Part shown: piece after piece, positions 1 through 9,728 of the stretch
Numbering within the stretch: position 1 is the first letter of the stretch
How the letters are laid out: the number at the start of each line of letters is the position of its first letter
Assembly (NCBI GenBank): GCA_016711405.1
Contig: JADJSZ010000021.1
Location: 1 to 64,000 of the forward strand
DNA from: Candidatus Hadersleviella danica
GTDB lineage: Bacteria > Chloroflexota > Anaerolineae > Promineifilales > Promineifilaceae
Direction: 5' to 3'
Length of the DNA: 64,000 nucleotides
Translations under genes and position numbers: made by a program
The notes under the pieces: generated by a model
Told to the model about the DNA's origin: nothing
Seen by the model: the letters and a program-made list of their open reading frames with translations, nothing else
Databases searched by the model: none

Positions 1-2
1 GT

Positions 3-1512
3 AACTCGATAGTTGTGAATTTTGTTGGATAGAAAATGAAGTAAAAGAAGACCAAAAATTGCTTCAGGAGAGAACAAAATGCAGTTGCCCATTGTTCAAC
101 CAACCCCTATCGTTTTGAAATATGGTGACGAATTTCGGTCTTGCTTCAAGATTGCCGTCAATTCAAGCCACTTTCGGAATTACCTGACAGGCTTGATGGT
201 GTTAAGAAAACAAGAGCATGGCCAACATAGCCCGTTGTCTTTTGGAAAGTGCGGATAAAAAGCCAACCTCCAGTCGCTTCTTTCAGAATCACCATGGCAA
301 CAAAAGCAGCTTAATGACCGACAGGTACAGCAAATGAAGGAGGCTGTTAAAACATATCGCCGACGACGGGACATGGCCGCCCTAATCATAGACGACACCT
401 TGTGTTGAACATGCAGGTGATTTGTTCGAATATGTAGCCCGCCATTACCATCATGCCGAAGACCGTTACGCCAGGCCGCCAGAATTTAGTGACCAGCCAT
501 TATGTGTGTTGGCCAAATTCGCTTTCCGTTGATTTCTTAATCTAGGCCGCTATGAAGAACAGACGCATGGGAAGAGTTTGTCAAAACTGCTTCAGACCGC
601 CAGATTCAAAGGCCAAGAAGGCGCGCCAACAATTTCATAAAGAAGTCGCTCCTCTGTTACTCCTTGATGAAGAGTTTACTTTGCCGCAAACAGTTTAAAG
701 CCAAAATCACCTTAGCCAGATACTACTCCAGTAAGCGATTGAGCATAAAATTGTCCTTTGAGGTCGTTCTTTTTGATGGGTGGTATCTGGCGCAGAAATT
801 GAGCCCGCTATTGAGTTAGCCGAAAAGATTGGATCCAGCATCCTCAAGAAGAATCGCAATTTGGAAGTAAACGGTTTTGTTCTGAAAGATCAGGATGGCA
901 AGGTCATTTCTCTGCCTAGTCCGCACATCAAAGTTGAAAGAGCTAGTCCATGACTTCCTTCAACAGCAGCATTGGGCCAATTCAAGTTAAAGGCAAAATA
1001 TATTGGTGCTTCTCACGTAACGTGGCCATTCCCGTGCTGGGGAAGGTTCGTCTCGTTATTTGTTTTGATAACCCAGAACTCAAAGGCAATTTTGTCATTT
1101 TGATCTCTAATTGTTTGGATTGGACTGCCGAACTCATTGTTCAGACTTATCTTCTACGTTGGCCGATAGAACCCTTTTATCAGGACAGCAAAGGTCAGTT
1201 AGGGTTGGATGAATATCGCATGCGACAGCCCAAGCCTTTCAAAAACATTGGTCTCTGGTCTTTGTGGCTTATTCTTTCCTGACCTTGCATAGCCTTGAAC
1301 TGTCACACCAAAGACAAGAGTACTTCCCCTCAAAACCATTGGAGAAGTTTGTCGTCAACAAAGTCAAGCACTGATTGATCTCTTATGGTTCATGAGCTTC
1401 TTAATACAGGTGAATCTGTCGGGGTTTTCGCTTACTCTTTGCAAAGCAAGGTGTTTCCACATATGACTCTACCTTCTTTTCGAACTTTTCAGAAATTCAC
1501 AACTATCGAGTT
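3..1512 (+). mobile_element. Degenerate insertion sequence with 20-bp terminal inverted repeats
   Basis: The segment begins at 3-22 with AACTCGATAGTTGTGAATTT and ends at 1493-1512 with its exact reverse complement. The pairing breaks immediately outside and inside these 20 bases, so the element is about 1.5 kb, a normal IS size. Between the ends lie remnants of one DDE transposase in several frames. The element contains no CGGCCG, unlike almost everything after it, which fits a foreign origin. No target-site duplication can be checked because only two bases precede the left end. The assignment to an IS4/IS701-like group comes from recognising transposase motifs, not from a database search. 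Confidence 0.85.
79..1454 (+). pseudogene. IS4/IS701-like DDE transposase, multiply frameshifted
   Basis: Translation from the ATG at 79 gives a typical transposase N-terminus ending in NYLTGLMV, then the frame breaks. Further pieces follow in other frames: MANIARCLLESADKK (about 217-262), a first-aspartate motif IIDDTLC (about 385-405), and a C-terminal block at 950-1282 containing TYLLRWPIEPFYQDSKGQLG, which carries the catalytic Glu region of this DDE group. The tail continues near 1385 in the frame that runs on into the downstream metF-like gene. At least four frame changes and stops make it non-functional as sequenced. Sequencing errors could account for some breaks, but the number suggests real decay. 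Confidence 0.8.
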
Positions 1513-1717
1513 GGTAAATGGCCGAAGCCTTAAAGACTTCGGTCGTTTGATATCCAAAATCCCACAAATTGACAAAAATTTCTTCGAAACTTGTACAGTT
1601 TGTACATCTGCCTCCGCCCCCTCCCCCAAACAAAACCCCACACCCTTGAGCCGCCCTCCCTTTTTGCGTATCGTTAGCTTATTCACCTCCGCTCCCCCTG
1701 CATGTAAGGACAAGCTG

Positions 1718-2485
1718 ATGACACGCATTTCACTGGAACTGGTTCCGCGCAACCAGATACAATTAGAAGAAGAGTTAGCGGCCGTGGCCCGCCACTTCCC
1801 CCAACTCCACACCGTCAACATCCCCGACCTGATGCGCTTCCCCGTTCGCAGTTGGGAAGGGTGCGCCACGGCCAAGCAATACGTCCCCCACGCCATCCCC
1901 CACATCCGCGCCATAGATTTTTCCCGCACCGCGCCATTCCCCCTGCTGGATACCTTGCGCCAACATGGTTTGCACGAAATTTTGGTGGTGACGGGCGACC
2001 CGCCCCCAGCCGACGAGACGCGGGAAGATGGGGCCACGGCCGTTGAACTCATCCGCCTCATCAAGCAAGCCGACCCCAACATCACCATTTACGCCGCCAT
2101 AGACCCCTACCGCAACGGCATCCAGCAAGAGCTAGAATACGCCCGCGCCAAGCAAGAGGCAGGGGCCGATGGCTTCTTCACCCAGCCCTTTTTCGATGTG
2201 CGGCTGATGGAAATTTTCTACGAGCAACTGCCCGACCTGAACATTTATTGGGGGGTCAGTCCTGTGCTGGCCGAGGGGAGCAAAAAATATTGGATTTCGC
2301 GCAATCGGGCGGTGTTCCCCTCCCATTTCCAGCCCACGCTGGAGTGGAATTGGAACTTCGGCCGTGATGCGCTCCGCTTTGCCCAAGCCACGGGCGGCAA
2401 CATCTACTTCATGCCCATCCGCGCCAATGTCGTCGAATACCTCAGCGGCATTTTGGTGGATGAGCGGGAAGCTGTGTTGGCTTGA
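1718..2485 (+). CDS. metF: MetF-like 5,10-methylenetetrahydrofolate reductase
   Basis: Encodes 255 residues. The open frame extends upstream to 1385, but its first 111 codons are the transposase tail and IS end. The ATG at 1718 is preceded by TAAGGA at a good distance and begins a plausible protein (MTRISLELVPRN). Recognisable features are HIRAIDF, the EILVVTGDPPP strand, an AGADGFFTQPFFD block and a C-terminal NIYFMPIRANVVEYL. MetF reduces methylene-THF to methyl-THF, the methyl donor of the methionine synthase encoded 150 bp downstream, so the two probably form one pathway operon. The protein is shorter than typical MetF (about 290 residues), so a MetF-family paralogue is possible. The IS right end lies 206 bp upstream and may have displaced the native promoter. 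Confidence 0.75.
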   Translation: MTRISLELVPRNQIQLEEELAAVARHFPQLHTVNIPDLMRFPVRSWEGCATAKQYVPHAIPHIRAIDFSRTAPFPLLDTLRQHGLHEILVVTGDPPPADETREDGATAVELIRLIKQADPNITIYAAIDPYRNGIQQELEYARAKQEAGADGFFTQPFFDVRLMEIFYEQLPDLNIYWGVSPVLAEGSKKYWISRNRAVFPSHFQPTLEWNWNFGRDALRFAQATGGNIYFMPIRANVVEYLSGILVDEREAVLA

Positions 2486-2491
2486 GGGTTG

Positions 2492-2566
2492 AACGGCTAA
2501 AGCCGCCACTACGAACGACGACTAAAGTCGTTATTACGAACCACGACTAAAGTCGTTACTACGAAC
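2492..2566. repeat. Three tandem 25-bp units with palindromic core
   Basis: Three adjoining units, 2492-2516, 2517-2541 and 2542-2566, share the pattern CGRCTAAAGYCG followed by TTACTACGAAC-like sequence. The core of each unit (GGCTAAAGCC or CGACTAAAGTCG) is itself a palindrome. They fill the gap between metF and metH. Confidence 0.75.
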
Positions 2567-2633
2567 TTTTTACCGCCCGCCCACTCTTCACATGGGCGTT
2601 CACCTTTCACTCACTCCTCTACCACTACACCCC

Positions 2634-5600
2634 ATGTCCTCTCTCCAATCCGCCCTCTCCCAACGCATCCTCCTCCTCGACGGGGGGATGGGAACCATGA
2701 TCCAAACCTACCAACTGCGCGAAGCGGATTACCGTGGCACGCGCTTGGCCGACCACCCCAGCCCGTTGCAGGGCAACAACGACCTGCTCTCCATCACCCA
2801 ACCCGACATTATCCGCGCCATCCACCTCGCCTACCTCGAGGCGGGGGCGGATATTATCGAGACGAACACCTTCAACGCCAACGTCATCTCCCAAGCGGAT
2901 TACGGCCTCGAGGAGTTGGCCTTTGAGCTGAACTATGCCTCGGCCGTGTTGGCGCGGGAAGCGGTGGATAAATTCGCAGGGGAGCAGGGGGGCAGGGGGG
3001 CAGGGGAGAATCATTCCGCAATCCGCAATCCGCAATCCGCAATCCAAAAATTCGTCGCTGGCGCACTTGGCCCCACCAACCGCACAGCTTCGCTTTCGCC
3101 CGATGTGAACGACCCCGGCTACCGCAACACCAACTTTGAGGCGTTGCGGGCGGCGTATTACACGGCCGTAGACGGCCTCGTCCAAGGCGGCGTAGATTTA
3201 ATCCTGATTGAAACCATCTTCGACACGCTCAACGCCAAAGCGGCCATCTTCGCCTGCATGGAGTACTTCGACGACAAAGGCATCCACCTGCCCATCATGA
3301 TTTCGGGCACGATTACCGATGCCAGCGGCCGAACCCTCTCTGGGCAAACCACCGAAGCATTCTGGCACTCGGTCATGCACGCCCAGCCGCTGATTGTGGG
3401 GCTGAATTGTGCGCTGGGGGCAGATGCCATGCGGCCGTATCTGCAAACCCTGAGCAGAATCGCCCCGACCTACACCAGCATCTACCCCAACGCGGGCTTG
3501 CCCAACGAATTTGGCGAATACGACGACAGCCCCGCCAACATGGCGCGGGTCTTGCGCGAATTTGCCGAGGAAGGGCTGTTCAACATCGTCGGCGGCTGTT
3601 GCGGAACCACCCCCGACCACATTCGCGCCATAGCCGAGGCGATGGTGGGCGTTGCCCCACGGCCGTTGCCCATCGTCGAACCCCATCTGCGCCTGAGCGG
3701 GCTGGAACCACTGGTCATCACCCCCGAAACCAACTTCGTCAACATCGGCGAGCGCACCAACGTGACAGGCTCGCGCCGCTTTGCCAAGCTGATTCTGAAC
3801 GGCCAATACGACGAAGCGCTGACCGTGGCGCGGCAACAGGTGGAGAGCGGGGCGCAGATGATGGACGTGAACATGGACGAGGGCATGTTGGATGCCGAAG
3901 CGGCGATGGTGCGCTTCCTCAACTTGGTCGCGGCCGAACCCGACATCGCCCGCGTGCCCGTCGTGCTAGATTCCTCCAAATGGGAGGTGATTGAGGCGGG
4001 TTTGCGCTGTGTGCAGGGCAAGAGCATCGTCAATTCGATAAGCCTCAAAGAAGGGGAGGCCAAATTTTTGGAGCAGGCGCGGCTGGTGCGGCGCTATGGC
4101 GCGGCCGTCATTGTGATGGCTTTCGACGAGCAAGGGCAGGCGGAAACGGCCGACCACAAATTCGCCATCTGCCAACGCGCCTACAAACTGCTCACCGAAC
4201 AAGTCGGCTTTCCGCCCGAGGATATTATCTTCGACCCCAACATTTTCGCCGTGGCCACGGGCATTGAGGAGCACAACAACTATGCGGTGGACTTTTTCGC
4301 GGCCGTGCGCCGCATCAAACAAGAACTGCCCCACGCCTCCACCAGCGGCGGCCTGAGCAACGTGTCGTTCTCCTTCCGGGGCAACGACCCCGTGCGCGAG
4401 GCGATGCACGCCGCATTTCTCTATCACGCCATCGGGCGGGGCTGGATATGGCCATCGTCAACGCGGGGCAGATGGAGGTGTACGACGAAATCAAGCCCCT
4501 CTTGCTGGAGCGGGTGGAAGATGTGCTCCTCAACCGCCGCCCCGACGCGACCGACCGTTTGCTCGAGGTGGCCGACCAATTTCGTGGCCATGCCAAGGCC
4601 AAATTAGAGGATTTGAGTTGGCGCGAGAAGCCCGTCCAAGAGCGGCTATCGTATGCCCTCGTCAACGGCATCAACGCCTTTGTGGAGCAGGATGTGGAGG
4701 AGGCGCGTCATCTGTTTGCTCGGCCGATTGAGGTCATCGAAGGCCCCCTGATGGACGGCATGAACATCGTCGGCGACCTGTTTGGGGCGGGCAAAATGTT
4801 CCTGCCCCAAGTGGTCAAAAGCGCACGGGTGATGAAGCAAGGGGTGGCCTACCTCGTGCCCTTCATCGAAGAGGAAAAAGTGGCCACGGGCAACACCCAA
4901 ACCAACGGCAAAATTTTGATGGCCACCGTGAAGGGGGACGTGCATGACATCGGCAAAAATATCGTCGGGGTGGTTCTGCGCTGTAACGGCTACGAGGTGA
5001 TTGACCTCGGGGTGATGGTTCCTGCGGAGAAGATTTTGCAGGCGGCGCGGGAGCATCAGGTGGATATGATTGGGCTGAGTGGCCTCATCACCCCCTCCCT
5101 CGAGGAGATGAGCCACATGGCGCGGGAGATGAGCCGACAAGGGTTCACCATGCCCTTGCTGATTGGCGGGGCGACGACGAGCAAGATTCACACGGCCGTT
5201 AAAATTGACCCCCACTACCCACAGGGCGCAGTCGTGCATGTGGTGGATGCGTCGCGGGCGGTGGGGGTGGCCAGCACCCTCCTCAGCCACGAGCGGCGCG
5301 GGGAATTTGCGGCCGAAGTTCGCGCCGAATACGAGCAGTTGCGCCTCGCCCATGCGGGCAAGCGGAGCCAGCAAAATCTTGTGCCGTGGGTGCGTGCCCA
5401 AGGGAACAAGATGGCGCTCGATTGGGGCAATTACACCCCGCCGCAACCTTTCTTGCCCGGCCTAACAGTTTTTTCGGATTACGATTTGGCGGAGCTACGG
5501 CCGTACATTGATTGGACCCCCTTCTTCCGCACATGGGAACTCGTCGGCAAATTCCCCCACATTTTGGATGACCCCATCGTGGGGGAAAGTGCCCGTAACC

Positions 5601-6416
5601 TCTGGCAAGATGCCCAAAAGATGCTCGACCAACTCATCGCCGAAAAATGGCTGACGGCCAAAGGGGTGATTGGACTGTTCCCCGCCGCCAGCGCGGGGGA
5701 TGACATTGTGGTCTACACCGACGCGTCGCGCCGCGAGGAGTGGGAGCGCATCCACTGCCTGCGCCAGCAGATGCAAAAACCCCGGACGGCCGAATCACTC
5801 CCTCGCCGATTTTGTGGCTCCCGTGGGGAGCGGCCTGCGCGACCATGTGGGCTTGTTTGTGGTGACGACGGGGCATGGCCTACACGAAAAAGTGGCCGAT
5901 TTTGAGGCGCATCACGACGACTACAACGCCATCCTCCTGCAAGCCCTTGGCGACCGCCTCGCGGAGGCGTTTGCGGAGCGGCTCCATGAGCGGGTGCGGG
6001 TGGAGTTTTGGGGATATGAAGGCGCAGAGGAGCAGAGGGGCGGAGGAGCAGAGGGGACGGCCGATTACTCAGCACTCAGCACTCAGCACTCAGCACTTCG
6101 TGAGGATTTGATTGCGGAGAAGTATCAAGGGATTCGGCCTGCGCCGGGCTACCCAGCTTGCCCAGACCATACGGAGAAGGAGACGTTGTTTGCGATGTTG
6201 GAGGCGACGAAGCACACGGGGGTGACGTTGACGGAGAGTATGGCGATGTGGCCAGCGGCGGCCGTGAGTGGCTATTATTTCTCGCACCCGCAGTCGCAAT
6301 ACTTTGGCTTGGGGCGCATTGCGCGGGACCAAGTGGTGGATTATGCGGCGCGGAAGGGGTTGCCGCTGGAGGTGGTGGAGCGGTGGTTGGCTCCTAATTT
6401 GGGGTATGAGGGGTAG
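2634..6416 (+). CDS. metH: Cobalamin-dependent methionine synthase (two frameshifts)
   Basis: Transfers a methyl group from methyl-THF to homocysteine via B12. All modules are visible in order: the homocysteine domain with Zn ligands (GLNCALGA near 3400, GGCCGTTPDH near 3590), the pterin domain (NFVNIGERTNVTGSRRF near 3735), the cap and B12-binding domain (DVHDIGKN near 4940), and the activation domain (RPAPGYPACPDHTEK near 6140). Total length is about 1,260 residues, the family norm. The frame breaks near 4440 in GGGCGGGGCTGG and near 5780 in AAAAACCCC; both are homopolymer sites, so error is likely. The ATG at 2634 is chosen because MSSLQSALSQRILLLDGGMG matches the family start. Two low-complexity 'word' insertions sit in-frame in linker loops at about 2980-3050 and 6015-6105. 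Confidence 0.95.
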
Positions 6417-6444
6417 AGAAAGAGAGGGGAGATAGAGATAGAGG

Positions 6445-6480
6445 AACGGCCGAGGCAATGCCTCGGCCGTTTTGTTTTGT
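6445..6480 (+). terminator. Rho-independent terminator after metH
   Basis: A 13-bp perfect stem (6445-6457 with 6459-6471, core CGGCCGAGGCA) is followed by TTTTGTTTTG. It lies 29 bp after the metH stop and about 100 bp before the convergent glpD stop. Confidence 0.85.
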
Positions 6481-6574
6481 GCTTACTCTGCCCGTACACT
6501 TTGCTTGCCTATAAATCATATTCGGCCAGCATTGCAGGCGGAGGTGGAGTTAGAACTTTCATAGGTATTTGGCT

Positions 6575-8278
6575 CTAATACGCCATGCCATGCCGCGCCG
6601 CCAAAAGGGCGAGAACACGCGCCACCTCGGCCGCTTGCCGTGCCTCATCCCAGCCCAATACAGTCGCCACCACGCCAGCCAACTCCTCAATCAGCGGCCG
6701 TGTCAGATGCCCATACATCCCCAACGCCGTGCGGCGCAACAACAAATCATCCAGTCGCGTCACCTGCTCCGCATGGGCGAGGAATGCAATTTCCCGCACC
6801 GTGTAATCGGGTTTGTGGGCGAGGGGGCGGTCATTCCCATCGGCTATGTAGCGGGCAAACTCGGCCGCATACGTCCCATACCGCTCAAACAGTTGGCGCA
6901 CCTGTGCAGGGTCAAGCTCCGTTTGGGCGGCCGTTTCCGCCACCCATGCCGCTTGCGCCCGCTTGGTGCGCGGGTAATGCTTGCCCCCGCCGATGGGCAA
7001 CTCGGCCGTGGAGGCGCGGCGCGGCCGTTGCAACCGCTCCAGAGCCGCATCGGTGGCTTGTTCGGCAAAGGCGCGGAAGGTCGTCCATTTGCCCCCCACC
7101 AGATTAAAGAGCGGGAATGACCAGCCGCTTTCGCTCGGCTCCACCACCTCATTGCTGTGGTCGCGGCTAATTTGCCCCGTCGTTTTGGATTTGCTGGCGG
7201 GCAACGGCCGCACCCCCGCAAACTGGAAGACGACATGCGCCCGCGTCACCTCAATGGTGGGGAAAATCTTCTGGACGAAGCTCATAAAGTAGTTGGCCTC
7301 TTCCTCGGTGCAAATCGCCTCCTCGGGGTTTTCAATTTTGATGTCGGAGGTGCCGACCATGACGCGGCCGTTGACGGGGTAAATCAGGACGATGCGGCCG
7401 TCGTCGTTCTCAAAGAAAAATTCGTGGCCGTCGCACGCGGCGTATAGTTCGGGATGGTCGAGGACGAGGTGGGAGCCTTTGGTGCCGCCGATAAATTCGG
7501 TGGGACGGCCGAAGGCGCGGTTCACAAAGTCAATCCACGGGCCGCCCGCGTTGATGACCAGTTGGGGCTGGACGGCGATTTGCTCCCCCGTTAGCTCATC
7601 GCGCAGGAGGACACGGCCGTTTTCGGACAGCCCCACGGCCGCCATGTAATTAATCGCTTGCGCCGCAGGGTTCTCGCGGAGTGCGTCCAGCACAATCTCC
7701 ATGCCAATGCGCTCGGGCATGGGCATGGCCGCATCGTAATAGGTGGCAAGGGCGACTAGATTGGGGTTGACCTTGGGGTATTGGCCCACCGCTTCGGCAC
7801 GGCCGACGACTTTGTGGGGGGGCACGGCTCGGCCGCCTTGCTCGCGGGTATAGGCATCGTACATCATCAGGCCCGCTTTGATGATGAAACGGCCGCGCTC
7901 ACTCGGCTTGTCCATCACCCCCAAAAACTTGAGCGGCGCGTTGAGCATCCCCGAAAAATTGGCAAAGATGGGAATGTTGGTGGCCAATGGTTTCACCAAA
8001 TGGGGGGCATTTTGGATGAGGCGATTGCGCTCATGCACCGCCTCGCGCACCAAGCGAAATTCGCCGTTCTCGAGGTAGCGGATGCCGCCATGCACCATGT
8101 GCGAGGAGGCGGCACTCGCTCCCGCGCAAAAATCGCCCTTGTCCACCAGCAACACATCCACCCCCTGCAACGCCAAGTCGCGGAAGGTGCCAATGCCGTT
8201 GATGCCTGCGCCAATAATCAAAACTGAGACAGCGGGGTTGTCCCGCAGATGGTCAATGGTTGTTTGTCGAGTGTTCAT
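6575..8278 (-). CDS. glpD: FAD-dependent glycerol-3-phosphate dehydrogenase
   Basis: Encodes 567 residues. It oxidises glycerol-3-phosphate to dihydroxyacetone phosphate at the membrane. The N-terminal dinucleotide-binding motif VLIIGAGINGIGTFRDLALQ (about residues 18-37), the AASSHMVHGGIRYLENGEF block, the GTSDIK segment and a C-terminal DAO_C-type helical domain with LAHAEQVTRLDDLLLRRT are all present. The open frame continues upstream to 8386, but those 36 residues are the translated intergenic hairpin (Tyr/Thr/Pro-rich), so the ATG at 8278 is preferred. It is transcribed divergently from an aquaporin gene, as often seen for glycerol-use genes. Confidence 0.92.
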   Translation of the reverse strand: MNTRQTTIDHLRDNPAVSVLIIGAGINGIGTFRDLALQGVDVLLVDKGDFCAGASAASSHMVHGGIRYLENGEFRLVREAVHERNRLIQNAPHLVKPLATNIPIFANFSGMLNAPLKFLGVMDKPSERGRFIIKAGLMMYDAYTREQGGRAVPPHKVVGRAEAVGQYPKVNPNLVALATYYDAAMPMPERIGMEIVLDALRENPAAQAINYMAAVGLSENGRVLLRDELTGEQIAVQPQLVINAGGPWIDFVNRAFGRPTEFIGGTKGSHLVLDHPELYAACDGHEFFFENDDGRIVLIYPVNGRVMVGTSDIKIENPEEAICTEEEANYFMSFVQKIFPTIEVTRAHVVFQFAGVRPLPASKSKTTGQISRDHSNEVVEPSESGWSFPLFNLVGGKWTTFRAFAEQATDAALERLQRPRRASTAELPIGGGKHYPRTKRAQAAWVAETAAQTELDPAQVRQLFERYGTYAAEFARYIADGNDRPLAHKPDYTVREIAFLAHAEQVTRLDDLLLRRTALGMYGHLTRPLIEELAGVVATVLGWDEARQAAEVARVLALLAARHGMAY

Positions 8279-8396
8279 GGGGTAATGGTGTATTGGTTTA
8301 TTTGTGTATTGGTCTATTGGTGTACTTGTGTAGGGAGCAAATCTGCTACACCAATATACGAATACACCAGTATACCAATATACCAATCTCCCCCTT
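8279..8396. repeat. Intergenic 'word-repeat' hairpin between glpD and the aquaporin gene
   Basis: The left arm is built from variants of GTGTATTGGTTTATTTG, GTCTATTGG and GTGTACTTG. The right arm (about 8345-8392) is built from their complements (ACACCAATATAC, ACACCAGTATACC). The whole forms a long imperfect hairpin around a short loop near 8335. It lies directly upstream of both start codons, so any promoter must be in or beside it. Confidence 0.7.
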
Positions 8397-8459
8397 TCGT
8401 TGCTATCATTACGGGCGGTTAATACCCTTTCGATTTCTCACGCACAAGGAGACAGATTG

Positions 8460-9119
8460 ATGGATACGAAAAAACTGGTGGCGGAATTTGTCGGCACATT
8501 CACGCTCATCTTTATTGGAGCGGGGGCAGGAGCCGTCAGTGGCGACTTGGTTGCCGTGGCTTTGGCGCATGGCTTTGTCATTGTGGGTCTCGCCTATGCT
8601 TTTGGCGATTTGTCGGGGTTGCACATTAACCCAGCGGTGACGGTGGGTCTGTGGGCAGGGGGCAAGGTGGATACGACCACGGCCGTTTCCTACATTGTCA
8701 CCCAATTGGTGGGTGGCGTGGCGGGCGCGGCCGTGTTAGCCTTCGTCCTCGGCGGCACAAGCTCAGGCTTGGGCGCGACGACTTTGGCGGCCACCGTTAC
8801 CCCTGTGCAAGGGTTGGTCATCGAAATCATCCTGACCTTTTTGCTGGTGAACACGATTTACCACGCGGCCGTCTCGGGCAAAGCGGGCGATATGGCTCCT
8901 GTGGCCATCGGCCTCACCCTCATCTTCTGCATCCTGATGGGCGGCCCCCTCACAGGCGCATCGCTCAACCCTGCCCGCACCCTCGGCCCCGCTATTCTGA
9001 CGGGCAACTTCGCCAACATCTGGCTCTATTTCATCGGGCCACCCCTCGGCGCAGTGCTGGCCGCCCTGCTCCACAACTATGTCTTGCGCCCGGTGGGGAG
9101 AGTAAAAGGTAAAAAGTAA
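8460..9119 (+). CDS. MIP-family aquaporin (AqpZ/GlpF type)
   Basis: Encodes 219 residues with six predicted membrane spans and both signature loops, HINPAVT (about residue 60) and SLNPARTLGPA (about residue 175). The start is set by AGGAGACAGATTG just upstream of the ATG at 8460. After the second NPA the sequence reads RTLGPA, as in water channels; GlpF glycerol channels usually have RDFGPR. Sequence therefore favours a water-type channel, while the divergent glpD neighbour suggests glycerol uptake. The last residues (VKGKK) and the stop codon derive from the start of the downstream word-repeat hairpin. Confidence 0.88.
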   Translation: MDTKKLVAEFVGTFTLIFIGAGAGAVSGDLVAVALAHGFVIVGLAYAFGDLSGLHINPAVTVGLWAGGKVDTTTAVSYIVTQLVGGVAGAAVLAFVLGGTSSGLGATTLAATVTPVQGLVIEIILTFLLVNTIYHAAVSGKAGDMAPVAIGLTLIFCILMGGPLTGASLNPARTLGPAILTGNFANIWLYFIGPPLGAVLAALLHNYVLRPVGRVKGKK

Positions 9120-9212
9120 AAAGTGAAAGGTAAAAGGTGGGGTACACAAGTGCCTCCACCTTTCACTTTTCACTTTCACTTCTCACTTTTACCTCTCACT
9201 TCTCACTTCTAT
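9106..9212. repeat. Word-repeat hairpin (AAAAGGTAAAAAGT / ACTTTTCACCTTT type)
   Basis: The left arm contains serial AAAAGGT, AAAAAGT, GTGAAAGG and GGTGG. The right arm (about 9158-9212) contains CCACCTTTC, ACTTTTC, ACTTTC and TCACTTTTACC. Together they form a long imperfect stem with a loop near GTACACAAGTGCC. It begins inside the last codons of the aquaporin gene. Possible roles are termination or mRNA end stabilisation; neither is shown. Confidence 0.75.
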
Positions 9213-9234
9213 TCAACTTAACGGAGATTTTTGC

Positions 9235-9636
9235 ATGAGTACTGTTTTAGAAATTCACTCGATTATTCGGTGGGTCATCGTCATTGTCGGCGTATTGGCC
9301 ATCATTAAGTTCGCCATTGGTTGGGCACAAAAAAGCAAGTTCACAGGTGCAGACCGTGGTCTCAGCTCTGCTTTTACAGGGCTAATGGACTTGCAACTGC
9401 TCTTAGGACTTATCATCATCTTCTGGGGCGGCTTGGTAGATGGCTTAGGCTTTCCCCGCGTGCGCTTAGAGCACGGCTTTGCCATGATTATCGCCGTCGT
9501 CGTGGCCCATTTGTCCGCCCGCTGGCGCAAATCGGGCGATACGTTGCGCTTCCGCAACACCTTCCTGACCATCCTCATCTCCCTGCTCATTATCTTTGCA
9601 GGTGTAGCCGCCCTCCCCGGCGGCTGGACACGGTAG
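9235..9636 (+). CDS. Small four-helix membrane protein of unknown function
   Basis: Encodes 133 residues. The start is supported by ACGGAGATTTTTGC before the ATG at 9235. Four hydrophobic segments are visible at about residues 10-30, 45-65, 80-95 and 107-125. A basic loop RWRKSGDTLRFRN lies before the last helix, and the C-terminus is PGGWTR. There are no cysteines and no catalytic motif I recognise. Similar short helical-bundle membrane proteins are common in environmental bacteria, but I cannot name a family. It follows the aquaporin on the same strand after a hairpin, so co-transcription is uncertain. Confidence 0.75.
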   Translation: MSTVLEIHSIIRWVIVIVGVLAIIKFAIGWAQKSKFTGADRGLSSAFTGLMDLQLLLGLIIIFWGGLVDGLGFPRVRLEHGFAMIIAVVVAHLSARWRKSGDTLRFRNTFLTILISLLIIFAGVAALPGGWTR

Positions 9637-9727
9637 AGGGAGGAAGCGAGAAAGAGAGGAAGGGAGGAAAAGACAAACGCCCCCTCTCTTTCTCTCCCCC
9701 TCTCTTTCTCTCCCCTCTCCCCTCCCC
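9637..9727. repeat. Purine/pyrimidine hairpin (GAGAAAGAGAGG / CCTCTCTTTCTC)
   Basis: A G/A-only left arm (9637-9675) and a C/T-only right arm (9685-9727) made of CCTCTCTTTCTC units form an imperfect hairpin. The right arm runs to within two bases of the downstream start codon, so that gene has no Shine-Dalgarno sequence. Confidence 0.7.
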
Positions 9728-9728
9728 C

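Noticed and set aside
1489..2088. 199-codon open frame on the minus strand opposite metF
   Set aside because: Its sequence is the complement of conserved metF residues and crosses the IS end; no ribosome site and no recognisable motif.
3198..3836. 212-codon minus-strand frame inside metH (and many similar long antisense frames, such as 21726-22514 and 47315-47977)
   Set aside because: Long antisense frames are expected in G+C-rich DNA with this motif bias; they lie opposite well-recognised genes.
4430..5790. Programmed ribosomal frameshifting in metH
   Set aside because: Breaks are at simple homopolymers without slippery heptamer plus pseudoknot, and similar breaks occur in many unrelated genes here.
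8279..8386. 36-residue N-terminal extension of GlpD
   Set aside because: It is the translated word-repeat hairpin; the family-typical start is at 8278.
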